Source: Pseudomonadota bacterium (lineage in GTDB: Bacteria > Desulfobacterota > Desulfobacteria > Desulfobacterales > Desulfatibacillaceae). From it: 32,532 bases of DNA. A program made the translations under genes and the position numbers. The stretch covers positions 1 through 32,532 of the forward strand of contig JAHJUF010000050.1 in NCBI GenBank assembly GCA_018829095.1, given 5' to 3'. This document shows, piece after piece, positions 14,816 through 23,888 of this stretch (within the stretch, counting starts at the first letter, position 1; every line of letters begins with the position of its first letter). The notes under the pieces were generated by a model. It was given only the letters and a program-made list of their open reading frames with translations, did not search any database and was not told where the DNA came from.

Positions 14816-16732
14816 TTATTCTCGGGCTCCCTGTATCTTGCTTTCATCAAGGACCTGCCGGACCACGTCCGCCAAAACCCGGGCACCCAGGGGTTTTGCC
14901 AGGAGCCTTGCCACGCCCTTTTCCCGGTAATCGGCAATGTTCATCATGGATCCGTGCCCCGAACAAAGGATGACGGGAATGCCGCTTTTGCTTTCAAGGA
15001 GTTTCTCCGCCAGGACACTGCCCTGCATACCCGGCATGGTTTCATCGGTGATGATCAGATCATACTTTTCAGGGTCCCGCAGCACAAGGTCCAGAGCCCT
15101 TTCCCCGGCGGTCTCGCAATCCACCTGGTAACCCAGGCGGGAAAGGATCATCCGGCCCCAGTTGCACAGGGGATCCTCATCGTCCACGAAGAGAATGCTT
15201 TCCGTTCCGGTGGGCAGAAGGCTTTTCCTTCCATCCCCTGTTGATTTTCCCGCGCCGGCCCCCTGGTCCGCGATACGGGGCAGGTATACGGAAAAGGAAG
15301 TTCCCCCGTCCAGTTCGCTTTCCACCCGGATGGCCCCGCCATGCCCGGTGACGATGCCGTGGACCACCGCAAGCCCCAGACCGGCCCCGTCCCCTCCCTC
15401 CCTGGTGGTGTAGTAGGGATCGAAGATGTTTTCCAGGGCTTCGGCAGGTATCCCTTCTCCGGTGTCCGTGACAGTCAGACGCACGGCCGTGCCGGGCCGG
15501 GCCTCCGGGAACCCGGGGACTCCTTCCTTGGGAATATCTTCTTCCTCCAGGGCGACGGTGAGGGTCCCTCCCTTTTCCCTCATGGAATGGGAGGCGTTGG
15601 TGCAGAGGTTCATGAGCATCTGATAGATCTGGGTGGGATCGGCCATGACCTCCCCGGCCTCCCGCGGTACGTCCACCTCGAACCGGATGGTGGATGGCAG
15701 GCTCGCCCGGAGAAAAACCATGGCCTCCTTCACCAGGGGAATCAGGCTGGTGCGGATCGGTTCCTTTTCCGTCTGCCGACTGAAAGTGAGGATTTGCCGG
15801 ACCAGGTTTCTGGCCCTCTCCGCAGCCCCGAGGATTTCGCTAATCTGGGGCTTCAGGGGGCTGTCCTCGGCCACGTCAAATATATCCATCATCTCGGCGT
15901 AGCCGATGATGGTACCCAGAATATTGTTGAAATCGTGGGCGATGCCTCCGGCGAGGGTCCCGATGGCCTCCATCTTTTGGGCATGGCGGAGCTGAACCTC
16001 CAGCCCCTTTCTCTCCGTGATGTCCCGGGCTACGGTGAGCACCAGGGGTTTGTTGTCCACCACCATGGGCCGGCTGCAGCATTCGGCCAGAAAGGATTCG
16101 CCTGAGGAGGGGGAGAAAAGGACCTCATGGATGAGCGTTCCCTTTTTCCGCATCTTTTCCATGCGATCGGAAAACGGAAGGCCGGACTGGGGGCACTCGA
16201 GATCCTGAAAATTCCTACCCAAAAGCTCCTTCACTGAATACCCCAGAGCTTCGGCCGCCGACCGATTCACCTCATACAGGCAGCCGCTGGAATCATGGAT
16301 AAAAATAGAATCCCCCACGCCGTGGAACAGGGTCTTGTAGCGGTGTTCCAGGCTCTGCTTCTCCACCGCGTGTCGGACTTTCTTCAAAACCTCCCGCATA
16401 TCCAGGGGTTTCACCAGGCATCCATCCGCCCCCAGGTTCATGGCCTCCAGGGCAGACTGAGCAGCCCCGGGAGAGACCATGACCAGGACCACGGTTTCCG
16501 GGCAAAGCTCCTTGATGGCAGGCACCAAGTCCTTTTCCGACCCATGGAAAAGGTCTCCGGAGAGGAGGACCACATGGAAGAACCGCTCTCCGGAAAGCTT
16601 CCGTGCCTCTTTCGACGAGCCACACCAATGGAGCTCATAACCAAGCTTTTGCAGGACGGTCTTCACGGGCTCCATGGCCCGGGAGTCGGGGTCGGCAATG
16701 AGGATGCCGGTTGACTGGATCAATTCGGGCAT
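14816..16732 (-). CDS. Hybrid sensor histidine kinase (degenerate REC-PAS-HisKA-HATPase-REC)
   Basis: A 638-residue cytoplasmic hybrid kinase. Numbered from the chosen start, it has an N-terminal receiver-like domain (about 8-125), a PAS domain (about 130-240, ending DITERKG), the H-box [13 protein letters not shown] with His266, a HATPase domain (N box [11 protein letters not shown]1 DTGEGIP, G2 GAGLGLAVV) and a C-terminal receiver (VDDEDPL; acceptor Asp in ITDETMPGM). The N-terminal receiver has Ser58 where the acceptor Asp should be (VVLLSGDLF), so it is probably not phosphorylated. No membrane span is seen. An ATG at 16807 would add 25 residues. The start at 16732 fits better with a promoter at 16785-16814. 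It pairs with the downstream NtrC-type regulator. Confidence 0.87.
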   Translation of the reverse strand: MPELIQSTGILIADPDSRAMEPVKTVLQKLGYELHWCGSSKEARKLSGERFFHVVLLSGDLFHGSEKDLVPAIKELCPETVVLVMVSPGAAQSALEAMNLGADGCLVKPLDMREVLKKVRHAVEKQSLEHRYKTLFHGVGDSIFIHDSSGCLYEVNRSAAEALGYSVKELLGRNFQDLECPQSGLPFSDRMEKMRKKGTLIHEVLFSPSSGESFLAECCSRPMVVDNKPLVLTVARDITERKGLEVQLRHAQKMEAIGTLAGGIAHDFNNILGTIIGYAEMMDIFDVAEDSPLKPQISEILGAAERARNLVRQILTFSRQTEKEPIRTSLIPLVKEAMVFLRASLPSTIRFEVDVPREAGEVMADPTQIYQMLMNLCTNASHSMREKGGTLTVALEEEDIPKEGVPGFPEARPGTAVRLTVTDTGEGIPAEALENIFDPYYTTREGGDGAGLGLAVVHGIVTGHGGAIRVESELDGGTSFSVYLPRIADQGAGAGKSTGDGRKSLLPTGTESILFVDDEDPLCNWGRMILSRLGYQVDCETAGERALDLVLRDPEKYDLIITDETMPGMQGSVLAEKLLESKSGIPVILCSGHGSMMNIADYREKGVARLLAKPLGARVLADVVRQVLDESKIQGARE

Positions 16733-16784
16733 GTTGAATATATCCGCAAGGAGATGTCGCCAAACAGGAAAAAAACCTATTTTG

Positions 16785-16814
16785 ATAGTATTTGCACAAA
16801 TTGACATTCGTCAA
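16785..16814 (-). promoter_or_regulatory. Promoter of the hybrid kinase-NtrC operon
   Basis: On the minus strand, TTGACG (16814-16809) and TACTAT (16790-16785) are separated by 18 nt. The predicted start is about 40 nt before the ATG at 16732, which supports that start over the ATG at 16807. The -35 box lies inside the dyad at 16801-16814. Confidence 0.45.
16801..16814. repeat. Operator-like dyad in the divergent kinase/gpmA region
   Basis: TTGACATTCGTCAA is a 5-bp inverted repeat (TTGAC-N4-GTCAA). It contains a perfect -35 box (TTGACA) reading toward gpmA on the plus strand and a near-perfect one (TTGACG) reading toward the kinase on the minus strand. A matching plus-strand -10 is poor (AAGGAT or TTTAAG). 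A protein bound here could affect both directions. This is inferred. Confidence 0.4.
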
Positions 16815-16999
16815 CACGAATTTAAGGATCAGATCCCGTGATCCCTTCCCGGCCCAGCGCGAATACCCCTTGGGGGTCACCCGCTGGCAAGGTTCTCCCT
16901 TGCAAACGGACGGCAAATTGCCTATCCGAAGGGATCTGAACCCATCGCCAGGACACCCCAGGATAACCCGAACCACTTACCGGCACCGCGGAGGAAAGC

Positions 17000-17746
17000 A
17001 TGCACAAGCTGGTACTGCTCCGGCATGGAGAAAGCATTTGGAACAAGGAGAACCTTTTCACCGGATGGACGGACGTAGGCCTTTCTCCCCAGGGAGAAAA
17101 GGAGGCCGGGCAGGCGGGCAGGCTCCTGGCGGACGAGGGTTACGCCTTTGACGAGGCTTACACGTCGGTGTTGAAAAGGGCTATCAAGACCCTCTGGCTC
17201 GCCCTGGAGGAAATGGACCTCATGTGGGTGGACGTGTACCGCTCCTGGAGGCTGAACGAGAGACATTACGGTGCTCTCCAGGGTTTGAACAAGGCCCAGA
17301 CAGCCGAACTCCACGGAGCGGATCAGGTGCACATCTGGAGAAGGAGCTACGACATCCGCCCCCCGGCCCTGGACCCCTCGGATGAAAGGTACCCCGGCAA
17401 AGACCCCCGGTACCGGAACCTGGACCCCGCGCTTCTGCCCACCACCGAATGCCTGAAGGACACGGTGGAACGCTTCCTCCCCTATTGGCACGAAACCATC
17501 GCCCCGGAGATCCGGAAAGGGAAAAGAATCATCATCGCGGCCCACGGCAACAGCCTCCGGGCCCTGGTGAAGTATTTGGACGGAATCTCGGACGAGAAGA
17601 TCACGGGCTTGAACATCCCCACCGGCATCCCCCTGGTCTACGAACTGAATGACGATCTGACTCCCATTCGCTCATTTTACCTGGGGGACCAGGAGCAGGT
17701 GAAAAAGGCCGCCCAGAAGGTGGCGGACCAGGCCAAAGGAAAATGA
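17000..17746 (+). CDS. gpmA: 2,3-bisphosphoglycerate-dependent phosphoglycerate mutase
   Basis: A 248-residue protein that matches dPGM in length and motifs. RHGES at residues 8-12 holds the phosphorylated His9. [14 protein letters not shown] holds the acid/base Glu87. [18 protein letters not shown] holds His182. It interconverts 3- and 2-phosphoglycerate in glycolysis and gluconeogenesis, in the cytoplasm. GGAGG lies 5 nt before the ATG. The 190-base upstream region has several short inverted repeats (GCAAGG/CCTTGC at 16887-16903, ACCCC/GGGGT at 16865-16877, GGCAA/TTGCC at 16912-16922) of unknown meaning. It ends at a bidirectional terminator shared with the convergent CBS gene. Confidence 0.95.
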   Translation: MHKLVLLRHGESIWNKENLFTGWTDVGLSPQGEKEAGQAGRLLADEGYAFDEAYTSVLKRAIKTLWLALEEMDLMWVDVYRSWRLNERHYGALQGLNKAQTAELHGADQVHIWRRSYDIRPPALDPSDERYPGKDPRYRNLDPALLPTTECLKDTVERFLPYWHETIAPEIRKGKRIIIAAHGNSLRALVKYLDGISDEKITGLNIPTGIPLVYELNDDLTPIRSFYLGDQEQVKKAAQKVADQAKGK

Positions 17747-17756
17747 TTCCGCGATA

Positions 17757-17803
17757 AAAAAGGGCACCGTTTCCTTCCTCAAGCCGGAAACGGTGCCCTT
17801 TTC
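17757..17803. terminator. Bidirectional terminator between gpmA and the CBS gene
   Basis: AAAAGGGCACCGTTTCC (17758-17774) and its exact complement GGAAACGGTGCCCTTTT (17786-17802) form a 17-bp stem with an 11-nt loop. A tracts on the left and T tracts on the right let it work in both directions. Confidence 0.9.
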
Positions 17804-17845
17804 ACGGGAAAGCCCGCCCAACCCTCTTGTACCCGGGGATGGAAC

Positions 17846-18295
17846 TCAAGCCAGAACGGTCCTGAGGACGTCCTCCTTGCCCACCACCCCCACTAGGCGG
17901 TTGTTCTCCACCACCGGAACGGTGTGAAATTTTTTCTCCACCATGAGGGTGGCCACGGCCTCCACCGAATCCTCGGGCCCAACAGTGCGGGGTTTTTTCG
18001 TCATGGCCTCGCCCACCGTGGCTGCGGACATCTTGGCCAGTTCCTGCTCCATCCTTTCCTGGGAGCGCAAGGGGATCACCCCGCCCACAAGGGTGAACAC
18101 CGAGGGCAGGGGGAACCTCTTCTGCTGGGTGATGAGGTCGCTTTGGGTAATGACCCCCAATAGCCGGCCATCTGCGTCCACCACGGGTAGCCCGTTCACG
18201 TGATTTTCCAGCATGAGGGCGGCGGCGGCCCCAATTTCGGTTTCCGGGCCCACCGTGACAACCTCGCGGGTCATGATCTCCTTAACCTTTTGCAT
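17846..18295 (-). CDS. Paired CBS domain protein
   Basis: A 149-residue protein made of two CBS domains: VKEIMTREVVTVGPETEIG to GVITQSDLI, and VGEAMTKKPRTVGPEDSVE to GVVGKEDVL. Stand-alone CBS pairs bind adenine nucleotides such as AMP, ATP or S-adenosylmethionine and act as energy or ligand sensors. It has a clear ribosome binding site (GGGAGG). It lies 78 nt downstream of a DHH-CBS gene on the same strand, so both are probably co-transcribed. The gap contains a 9-bp inverted repeat (CTCCGCGAA at 18318-18326, TTCGCGGAG at 18359-18367). Its partner is not known. Confidence 0.88.
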   Translation of the reverse strand: MQKVKEIMTREVVTVGPETEIGAAAALMLENHVNGLPVVDADGRLLGVITQSDLITQQKRFPLPSVFTLVGGVIPLRSQERMEQELAKMSAATVGEAMTKKPRTVGPEDSVEAVATLMVEKKFHTVPVVENNRLVGVVGKEDVLRTVLA

Positions 18296-18373
18296 GATTT
18301 CCTCCCTGGTACGATGTCTCCGCGAAGGGTGCGGAAATGGGGACGCCGGGTCCGGTTGTTCGCGGAGCCGCCA

Positions 18374-19678
18374 TTATTCGGGCATGAGATCGTAGTAGTA
18401 GAGCATGGCATCAGACCGGGTGAAAATGCCGATGATCTTGCCGTCCTGGATCACGGGAAGCCGACCGATGTCGTGCTTCACCAACATCCTGGAGGCGGCA
18501 GGAACACTCCTGTCCGCATCCACAGCAAGGACGTCCCGCGCCATGAATGCCTTTACCGGTGCCTTCCATTGGGAAGGGGACTTGAGCTTGTTCACGTCTC
18601 TGCGGGAGATAATCCCCAGGAGCTTTCCGTCCTCGGCCACGGGCATGCCTGAAATCCCCTTTTCTTTCAGAAGGGAGGCCGCCTCCTCCATGGGGGTGTC
18701 CGGGTGTACAGTGAACACGGGAAAACTCATGAGGTCTCCCACCCGCACGGAAGACTGTTGATTGCCCCGCACCATTTCCAGGACCAGTTCCTCCACCGCG
18801 TCGGGGTTCACGTCCTTCAGCATGGCCGAGGCCGCGCCCGGGTGCCCTCCCCCGCCCAGGGAACGCATGATCTTTCCCACATCCATGGTATCCACACCGC
18901 TCCGGGCGATGACGATGGTCCTCTTGCGGCCCGGCTCGGTGAAAATCCCGAAGGCGGCATCCACGTTCAGGATGTCCCGGTACATGAGCACAACCAGGGA
19001 GAGCCCGTTGGTGTGTCCTTCGATCTCCATTTTGCAGATGGAAATGGCGAATCCATTGGCCTTGATGCGCTTGGCATCCTGGAGCATGCTGAAAAGGATA
19101 TCCTTCTGCCTGGGGCCATAGGAGGGTCGAAGGAAATTCTCCAGAACGGAAAGATCCGCGTGGTTCTCCAGAAGGTGCGCCACGGCAAGGGCGTCCCTGG
19201 CCGTGGTCTGGGGGAAGGAGAGGCTCCCCGTGTCCTCGTAGATACCCGCCAGAAAAAGGGTGGACTGGATGGGGGAGATGTCCGCCTTCCGGTTCTTGAT
19301 CTCCTCCACCAACAGCGTGGTGCATGCCCCCACGCGCTCCTCCCTTTGGAGGCTGGCGTCCATATCGCAGACCTCGGCATGGTGGTCCCACACATGGATC
19401 TCCATGCCCTTTTGTCCGGACAGGCTTTTCAGACGATCCAGGCGCTGCCACCGGTTCACGTCCACCGCCACCAAGCGCGTCACCTTCCTGCCGTCCACCT
19501 TTTCCACCGGAAAGAAATTGAATATGTCCAGGTCTTTGTGGATGGAAAGGAAGGCCTTGACATTGGGGTTCACCCGGGATGGCAGCAGAACCGCAGCCTC
19601 AGGATAGAGGATTTTGGCTGCGATCATGGAGGATAGGGCATCGAAGTCGGTGCTGTTGTGGGTGGTAATGACCTCCAT
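18374..19678 (-). CDS. DHH-DHHA1 phosphoesterase with two C-terminal CBS domains
   Basis: A 434-residue protein. The DHH domain starts EVITTHNSTDFDALSSM and has the WDHHAEV motif. DHHA1 has the glycine loop SLGGGGHPGAASAM near residue 290. Two CBS domains follow (VGDLMSFPVFTVHPDTPME and KAFMARDVLAVDADRSV). This is the N-terminal half of the DHH-CBS-polymerase tRNA nucleotidyltransferases found in Desulfobacterota and relatives, but the polymerase half is absent. The gene ends cleanly (YYYDLMPE, stop). It may act as a nucleotide phosphodiesterase or exopolyphosphatase-like enzyme tuned by the CBS ligand. The start at 19678 is preferred to 19714 because AGGAGG precedes it at proper spacing and the DHH domain begins at once. 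Confidence 0.85.
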   Translation of the reverse strand: MEVITTHNSTDFDALSSMIAAKILYPEAAVLLPSRVNPNVKAFLSIHKDLDIFNFFPVEKVDGRKVTRLVAVDVNRWQRLDRLKSLSGQKGMEIHVWDHHAEVCDMDASLQREERVGACTTLLVEEIKNRKADISPIQSTLFLAGIYEDTGSLSFPQTTARDALAVAHLLENHADLSVLENFLRPSYGPRQKDILFSMLQDAKRIKANGFAISICKMEIEGHTNGLSLVVLMYRDILNVDAAFGIFTEPGRKRTIVIARSGVDTMDVGKIMRSLGGGGHPGAASAMLKDVNPDAVEELVLEMVRGNQQSSVRVGDLMSFPVFTVHPDTPMEEAASLLKEKGISGMPVAEDGKLLGIISRRDVNKLKSPSQWKAPVKAFMARDVLAVDADRSVPAASRMLVKHDIGRLPVIQDGKIIGIFTRSDAMLYYYDLMPE

Positions 19679-20107
19679 GGGGCGGCCCTCCTGCTCAAGA
19701 TCCGTTCCGCGCAACTCAATGCATGGAAAATCACTACCATTTTAGCGGAAACGGAAAAAGCTTTTTTCGAGGGTCTGCCCGCGCCGGACCGCAAGGAGGT
19801 CAGATCGGCCGATAAAAAAGTATTTGCATTAAAAAGGAGGATGCCATATTTTGATGGCTGACCTGCCTGTTCGTAAACGTATTGAATATCTTGAATCCTT
19901 GTCTGCCCCGCGCATGGTGCCGGGGTTTTCTCGCGCTCGTCTTTTGCGGGGATCAAAAAGCCCATCTCGTTTTGAGGGCCGGAAAACAGGCCTTTCAGGG
20001 CCAGCGACCAAGGGCTCGAAAGCCTGCGCTCGGCCCGTCTGTATGAAGGGACGAACCGGCGAAGCCCGCAACAACACCCTAAACCACAGCCTGCAAGAAG
20101 ATCTGCC
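19679..20107. other. Divergent intergenic region upstream of the DHH-CBS and secreted-protein genes
   Basis: About 430 bases. It contains a perfect palindrome ATCGGCCGAT (19804-19813) next to six A, a good Shine-Dalgarno sequence (AAGGAGG, 19834-19840), and a short plus-strand open frame described separately. No clear -35/-10 pair was found for either flanking gene. Confidence 0.4.
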
Positions 20108-20111
20108 ATGA
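19851..20111 (+). CDS. Possible short ORF coupled to the secreted protein gene
   Basis: An 86-codon frame starting TTG at 19851 or ATG at 19854, 10 or 13 nt after AAGGAGG. It ends in TGA overlapping the next start as ATGA (20108-20111). The product is basic (DLPVRKRIEYLESLSAPR at its start), with no known domain or signal peptide. Third-codon bases are less GC-rich than in neighbouring genes, which argues against it being conserved coding sequence. The canonical ribosome binding site and ATGA overlap argue for translation, perhaps as a leader for the downstream gene. Uncertain. Confidence 0.25.
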   Translation: MMADLPVRKRIEYLESLSAPRMVPGFSRARLLRGSKSPSRFEGRKTGLSGPATKGSKACARPVCMKGRTGEARNNTLNHSLQEDLP

Positions 20112-22222
20112 AGAAAACGTATGTCTTTTGCCCGCTTTTCCTGGCCCTTTTCGCCCTGACCCTCCTGGCAGCAGCCGCTCCGGCGGGCGCAGCCATCGTT
20201 ACGGCTCCCTCGGAAATGCGGGCAGGCTACACCGCCACGTTCGTGTCGGACCCGGCCAGCATCTACATTTGGGAATTCCCCATTGGAGAGCCCCGGACGG
20301 CCTTCACCCGGGAGGTGGTCTGGAAGGCTCCGAATGCCAAGGGTTCCGCTCCGTTGACCGTGACGGCCAAGCTCACGGCGGACGGTGTCGTGTACACGTC
20401 AGGAATGACCATCTACAGTCTTCTGGAGATTCGCCGGAAGGCCAGCATCCCCGAAGTCGTCCTTTACGGCGAAACCACCTTGAACCCCGATGGCGACCCC
20501 TACCTTGTGGTGGCGGGCGGAAACTCCTCCAATTATACCTGGACTGTCACAGGCCCCCTGGATAACGACCCTTTCCACGATTACAGCTACGGCGGATTCA
20601 CCCGCAACGGCAACACCTTCGTGTTCGTTTCCCCCAGCGAGGGACAGTTCAGCGGACAATACACCGTCACCATCGCGGATGGTCTTCAGGAAACCGATTA
20701 CGTCAATTTCTACGTTCCGCCCTACATAGATGCCTTCGGATACGTTTTCACCGAGGCCGGTCCGCCCTTTCCCGTTATTCTGAAAGGTGCCCCGGACACG
20801 GCCACCTACACGCCGGTTCTTTTTGACGGCAAAGGTCAGGATGCCGAGATCCTCACGGACGCCGCCCAGTATGGGACTTTCACGGTCGCCGGGGCCTCGT
20901 CAGGCGGCTATCTCACTGCCACCTATACCCCTCCTGCGGATATCGAGACTCCCCAGCCTTTCTGGTTCGGCATGCAGCCCCAAAACGTAGAGCTCCTATG
21001 GGACGAACTCTACAACATCTACGAACCTCTCCCCCGGGGTGCCATGCACATCCGGGACATGAGAAATTTTACGGGCACCATTGTCCGTCCCGATGGCGTG
21101 ACACCCATCGTGGGGGCCAAAGTGGACTTAGTGGCTCCCAAACAGTTCATTCAAACCTTGGTGACTGATTTCCAGGGAGAATTCTCCTTTCGTTTGCCCG
21201 CTAGCGGAAAATACTATTTTACGGTTTCAGAGCCCAGCTATCTGGAAAAAAGCTTCACCTCCGTGCTCCTGCCCCGTCCGCCCGAGGACGACAACCCTGT
21301 AGCCCTGGAGTCGGCTGCGGCCAACTCGTACATTGAGGGCACGGTTTCCGCCGAGGGACTCCCCCTGACCAACGGGACCGAGGTCAAGGTGGCCCTCATC
21401 TATCACGATGCAGCCGACATCCCGGTTTTCGTCCGGGACACCCAGATATTGGGCAACCAGTTCCGCCTTTCCTTCGGGGAAAACCTGCCGGCCAGAGACT
21501 ACAGCATCATCGCCTACAACCCGGGATACTACGCCCGGCATGATCTCCCGACTGCCTCATCCGTGCCGCCCCCTTACACGGGGGTGAACCTGGACATGGC
21601 CCGGTTCCACGATCTGCCTCCCAACATCCTGCCGCCCCTGACGGCGGGCTACACCATGAATATCAACGATGAGGACGGAATACTCGGAGCCATCCTAGAA
21701 CTGCCCGCCGGATGTTTCAAGGTGGGAACCCTCATCCAGCCGCCCACGCCACCGGAAGTGGGGGTCCAGGGAGAGATCCGCCACGGTCAGAGGGATGACC
21801 CCTTCGTGGCCGCTTCGGAAACCCTCCTGAATATAAAGGTTGTGGACAATGCCCCCCTGGCGTATACGGAGCACAACTTCGAGGTGATCAACGAACGGGG
21901 AATGTATCTGACCCTCCCCTTTGACCTCACCTACGTCAATGAAGGCGATATCGAGGTCAACAACATCAAGGTCCGCCATTCCGCGGTGAACCTCACGGAC
22001 CTCAAGGGGTGCAGCGCCATCGTAGTGCCACAGGATGACATACTGGCCATCGACTACCTGGGGGATGGCAACATTGGATGGGTCACCTTCTGGGTGGTGG
22101 ATGGCGACTTTTTCGGCATAGGGAACCCCTGTAATCCCGCCGATGATGGTGCCAGGGTCTTTGCTTTCCCAGGGTTTGATCGCTACGAGTTCTACGGTTG
22201 TTTCCTCCAGTCCATCGAGTGA
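20108..22222 (+). CDS. Large secreted protein with Ig-like and carboxypeptidase-regulatory-like domains
   Basis: A 704-residue exported protein. It has a classical signal peptide (MKKTYVFCPLFLALFALTLL, then AAPAGAA) and no membrane anchor at the C-terminus. Residues about 30-330 are beta-rich with Ig/PKD-like strands (YTWTVTGPL, GQYTVTIADGLQETDYVNFYV). Residues about 320-390 form a carboxypeptidase-regulatory-like fold (FTGTIVRPDGVTPIVGAKVDL, FQGEFSFRLPASGKYYFTV). A second, weaker copy begins at YIEGTVSAEGLPLTNG. The C-terminal third is Asp-rich with two late Cys pairs. It has no catalytic motif that I recognise. A surface adhesin or extracellular matrix role is inferred only from the fold. 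It ends at a strong terminator. Confidence 0.8.
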   Translation: MKKTYVFCPLFLALFALTLLAAAAPAGAAIVTAPSEMRAGYTATFVSDPASIYIWEFPIGEPRTAFTREVVWKAPNAKGSAPLTVTAKLTADGVVYTSGMTIYSLLEIRRKASIPEVVLYGETTLNPDGDPYLVVAGGNSSNYTWTVTGPLDNDPFHDYSYGGFTRNGNTFVFVSPSEGQFSGQYTVTIADGLQETDYVNFYVPPYIDAFGYVFTEAGPPFPVILKGAPDTATYTPVLFDGKGQDAEILTDAAQYGTFTVAGASSGGYLTATYTPPADIETPQPFWFGMQPQNVELLWDELYNIYEPLPRGAMHIRDMRNFTGTIVRPDGVTPIVGAKVDLVAPKQFIQTLVTDFQGEFSFRLPASGKYYFTVSEPSYLEKSFTSVLLPRPPEDDNPVALESAAANSYIEGTVSAEGLPLTNGTEVKVALIYHDAADIPVFVRDTQILGNQFRLSFGENLPARDYSIIAYNPGYYARHDLPTASSVPPPYTGVNLDMARFHDLPPNILPPLTAGYTMNINDEDGILGAILELPAGCFKVGTLIQPPTPPEVGVQGEIRHGQRDDPFVAASETLLNIKVVDNAPLAYTEHNFEVINERGMYLTLPFDLTYVNEGDIEVNNIKVRHSAVNLTDLKGCSAIVVPQDDILAIDYLGDGNIGWVTFWVVDGDFFGIGNPCNPADDGARVFAFPGFDRYEFYGCFLQSIE

Positions 22223-22246
22223 CGCTGACAGCCTGTCTGCGGAATC

Positions 22247-22295
22247 AAAAAAGGGGAGGCCCGGAAAACCACCGACCGGGACCTCCCCTTTTTTT
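22247..22295. terminator. Bidirectional terminator after the secreted protein gene
   Basis: AAAAAAGGGGAGG-CCCGG (22247-22264) pairs with CCGGG-A-CCTCCCCTTTTTT (22276-22294). The stem has about 18 pairs, one bulged A and an 11-nt loop, with A and T tracts on the two sides. It serves both the plus-strand gene ending at 22222 and the minus-strand gene ending at 22312. Confidence 0.9.
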
Positions 22296-22311
22296 CGCTC
22301 TCCAATCAGGC

Positions 22312-23268
22312 TCAGCAGACGCCTTCGCAGAGCAGGCGGTCAAAATAATCCACCGTTAGCCTGAGTCCCTCCTCCAGGTGCACTTTGGGCTCCCAGTCCA
22401 GGACCTTTGCGGCCAGGCTGATGTCCGGCTTCCTTTGCCGGGGATCGTCCACAGGCAGGGGCTCCCGCACCAGAGAGCTCTTGGAGCCCGTCATCTCCAG
22501 GACCCGTTCGGCCAGCTCCAGGATGGTGAACTCCCGGGGATTGCCCAGGTTCATGGGTCCGGTCACCTTGTCCGGAGAGGTCATGAGCAGGAAAAGCCCT
22601 TCCACCAGATCGTCCACATAGCAGAAGGAGCGGGTCTGGGAGCCGTCTCCATAGACGGTGATAGGGAGATCCTTCAGGGCCTGGATGATGAAGTTGGAGA
22701 CCACCCGTCCGTCGTTGGGGTGCATCCGGGGGCCGTAGGTGTTGAAGATGCGGGCCACCTTGATGCGGATGCCGTGCTCTCGGTGGTAGTCGAAATATAG
22801 GGTTTCGGCGCAACGCTTGCCCTCGTCGTAGCAGGACCTGGGTCCAACGCAGTTCACATTGCCCCAGTAGGACTCCTTCTGGGGGTGCATTTCCGGATCG
22901 CCATACACCTCCGAGGTGGATGCCTGGAGGATGCGCGCCCCCACCCTCCGGGCCAGACCCAGCATGTTGATGGACCCGTGGACGTTCACCTTGGTGGTTT
23001 GGACCGGGTCGTTCTGATAGTGGATGGGGGAGGCCGGGCAGGCCAGGTTGTAGATCTCGTCCACCTCCACGTACAGCGGGAAGGTGACGTCGTGGCGGAG
23101 CACCTCGAAGTAGGGGTTGTCCAAAAGGTGCACGATGTTCTGCTTGGAGCCGGTGAAAAAATTGTCCACACAGAGCACGTCGCAGCCCTCCTTCAGGAGC
23201 CGCTCACAAAGATGGGAGCCCACAAAGCCGGATCCGCCGGTGACCAGGACGCGCGTTTTCAGATGCAT
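22312..23268 (-). CDS. UDP-glucuronate decarboxylase-like NAD-dependent SDR (UXS family)
   Basis: A 318-residue extended short-chain dehydrogenase. It has NAD loop GGSGFVG (11-17), STSEVYG before the active site, and the catalytic Tyr147-xxx-Lys151 in [35 protein letters not shown] and [17 protein letters not shown] are typical of UDP-xylose synthases, which convert UDP-glucuronate to UDP-xylose and CO2. Length fits bacterial UXS. The frame extends upstream to 23409, but the Rossmann fold begins directly after the ATG at 23268. The ribosome binding site is weak. It probably supplies nucleotide sugars for envelope polysaccharide. A related SDR assignment (dTDP-glucose dehydratase-like) is possible but less likely. 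Confidence 0.85.
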   Translation of the reverse strand: MHLKTRVLVTGGSGFVGSHLCERLLKEGCDVLCVDNFFTGSKQNIVHLLDNPYFEVLRHDVTFPLYVEVDEIYNLACPASPIHYQNDPVQTTKVNVHGSINMLGLARRVGARILQASTSEVYGDPEMHPQKESYWGNVNCVGPRSCYDEGKRCAETLYFDYHREHGIRIKVARIFNTYGPRMHPNDGRVVSNFIIQALKDLPITVYGDGSQTRSFCYVDDLVEGLFLLMTSPDKVTGPMNLGNPREFTILELAERVLEMTGSKSSLVREPLPVDDPRQRKPDISLAAKVLDWEPKVHLEEGLRLTVDYFDRLLCEGVC

Positions 23269-23387
23269 GGCTTGTTTCCCCAAGGAAAGCATCAGGACGG
23301 TTTCGGTTGAATGAAAGTTCCCATCCGGTCCATAGCACGGATGGGAAGAAGGATTCCAGGCCGGGTAAGGCTTGGGGGCGTCGGGCT

Positions 23388-23888
23388 CTAGAATAACACG
23401 CCTGTCCAACGCAGGAGATAAAGAATCACCGCCGCCAGGATTCCGGCTCCCAGGTCATCGGCCAGTACGCCCCATCCCCCTGGAATGCTCCGGTCCATTT
23501 GCCGAATGGGGGGCGGTTTGGCGATGTCCAGGGCCCGGAAAAATACGAAACCCCAGATGGCCGTGGGCCACAAGGGTGCCCCCTGGAAAAGGAGGGGGAT
23601 CAGAAGATACCCCGCCACCTCGTCGGCCACCATGTGCCCGGGGTCCTTCTTTCCCCAATGGCTGGCCGCCCAGTCCGAGGTGGCCAGACAGGCACCGCAG
23701 GCCAAAAGGAAAAGGACGCCCAGGACCGCCGTGTCCAGGGGCCTGGGCAAAACGCTTGCCACGGCCAGATGGAGCGCCACGGCCACCAGGGTGCCGCAGG
23801 TCCCGGGGGCCACGGGGGACAATCCCGCTCCGCCTGCAGTGGCCAGGAGGAACGGAAGCCCTTGATTCTTCTTTTCCCAGTCTTCCAT
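23388..23888 (-). CDS. pgpA: Phosphatidylglycerophosphatase A
   Basis: A 166-residue inner-membrane protein. It shows the PgpA signature [19 protein letters not shown] at residues 16-34, then [15 protein letters not shown] with the catalytic acidic residues, and [16 protein letters not shown] with [13 protein letters not shown]. Three to four hydrophobic spans are visible. It removes the phosphate of phosphatidylglycerol phosphate to give phosphatidylglycerol. It is transcribed divergently from the phasin-like gene and lies 119 nt upstream of the UXS-like gene. Confidence 0.93.
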   Translation of the reverse strand: MEDWEKKNQGLPFLLATAGGAGLSPVAPGTCGTLVAVALHLAVASVLPRPLDTAVLGVLFLLACGACLATSDWAASHWGKKDPGHMVADEVAGYLLIPLLFQGAPLWPTAIWGFVFFRALDIAKPPPIRQMDRSIPGGWGVLADDLGAGILAAVILYLLRWTGVLF

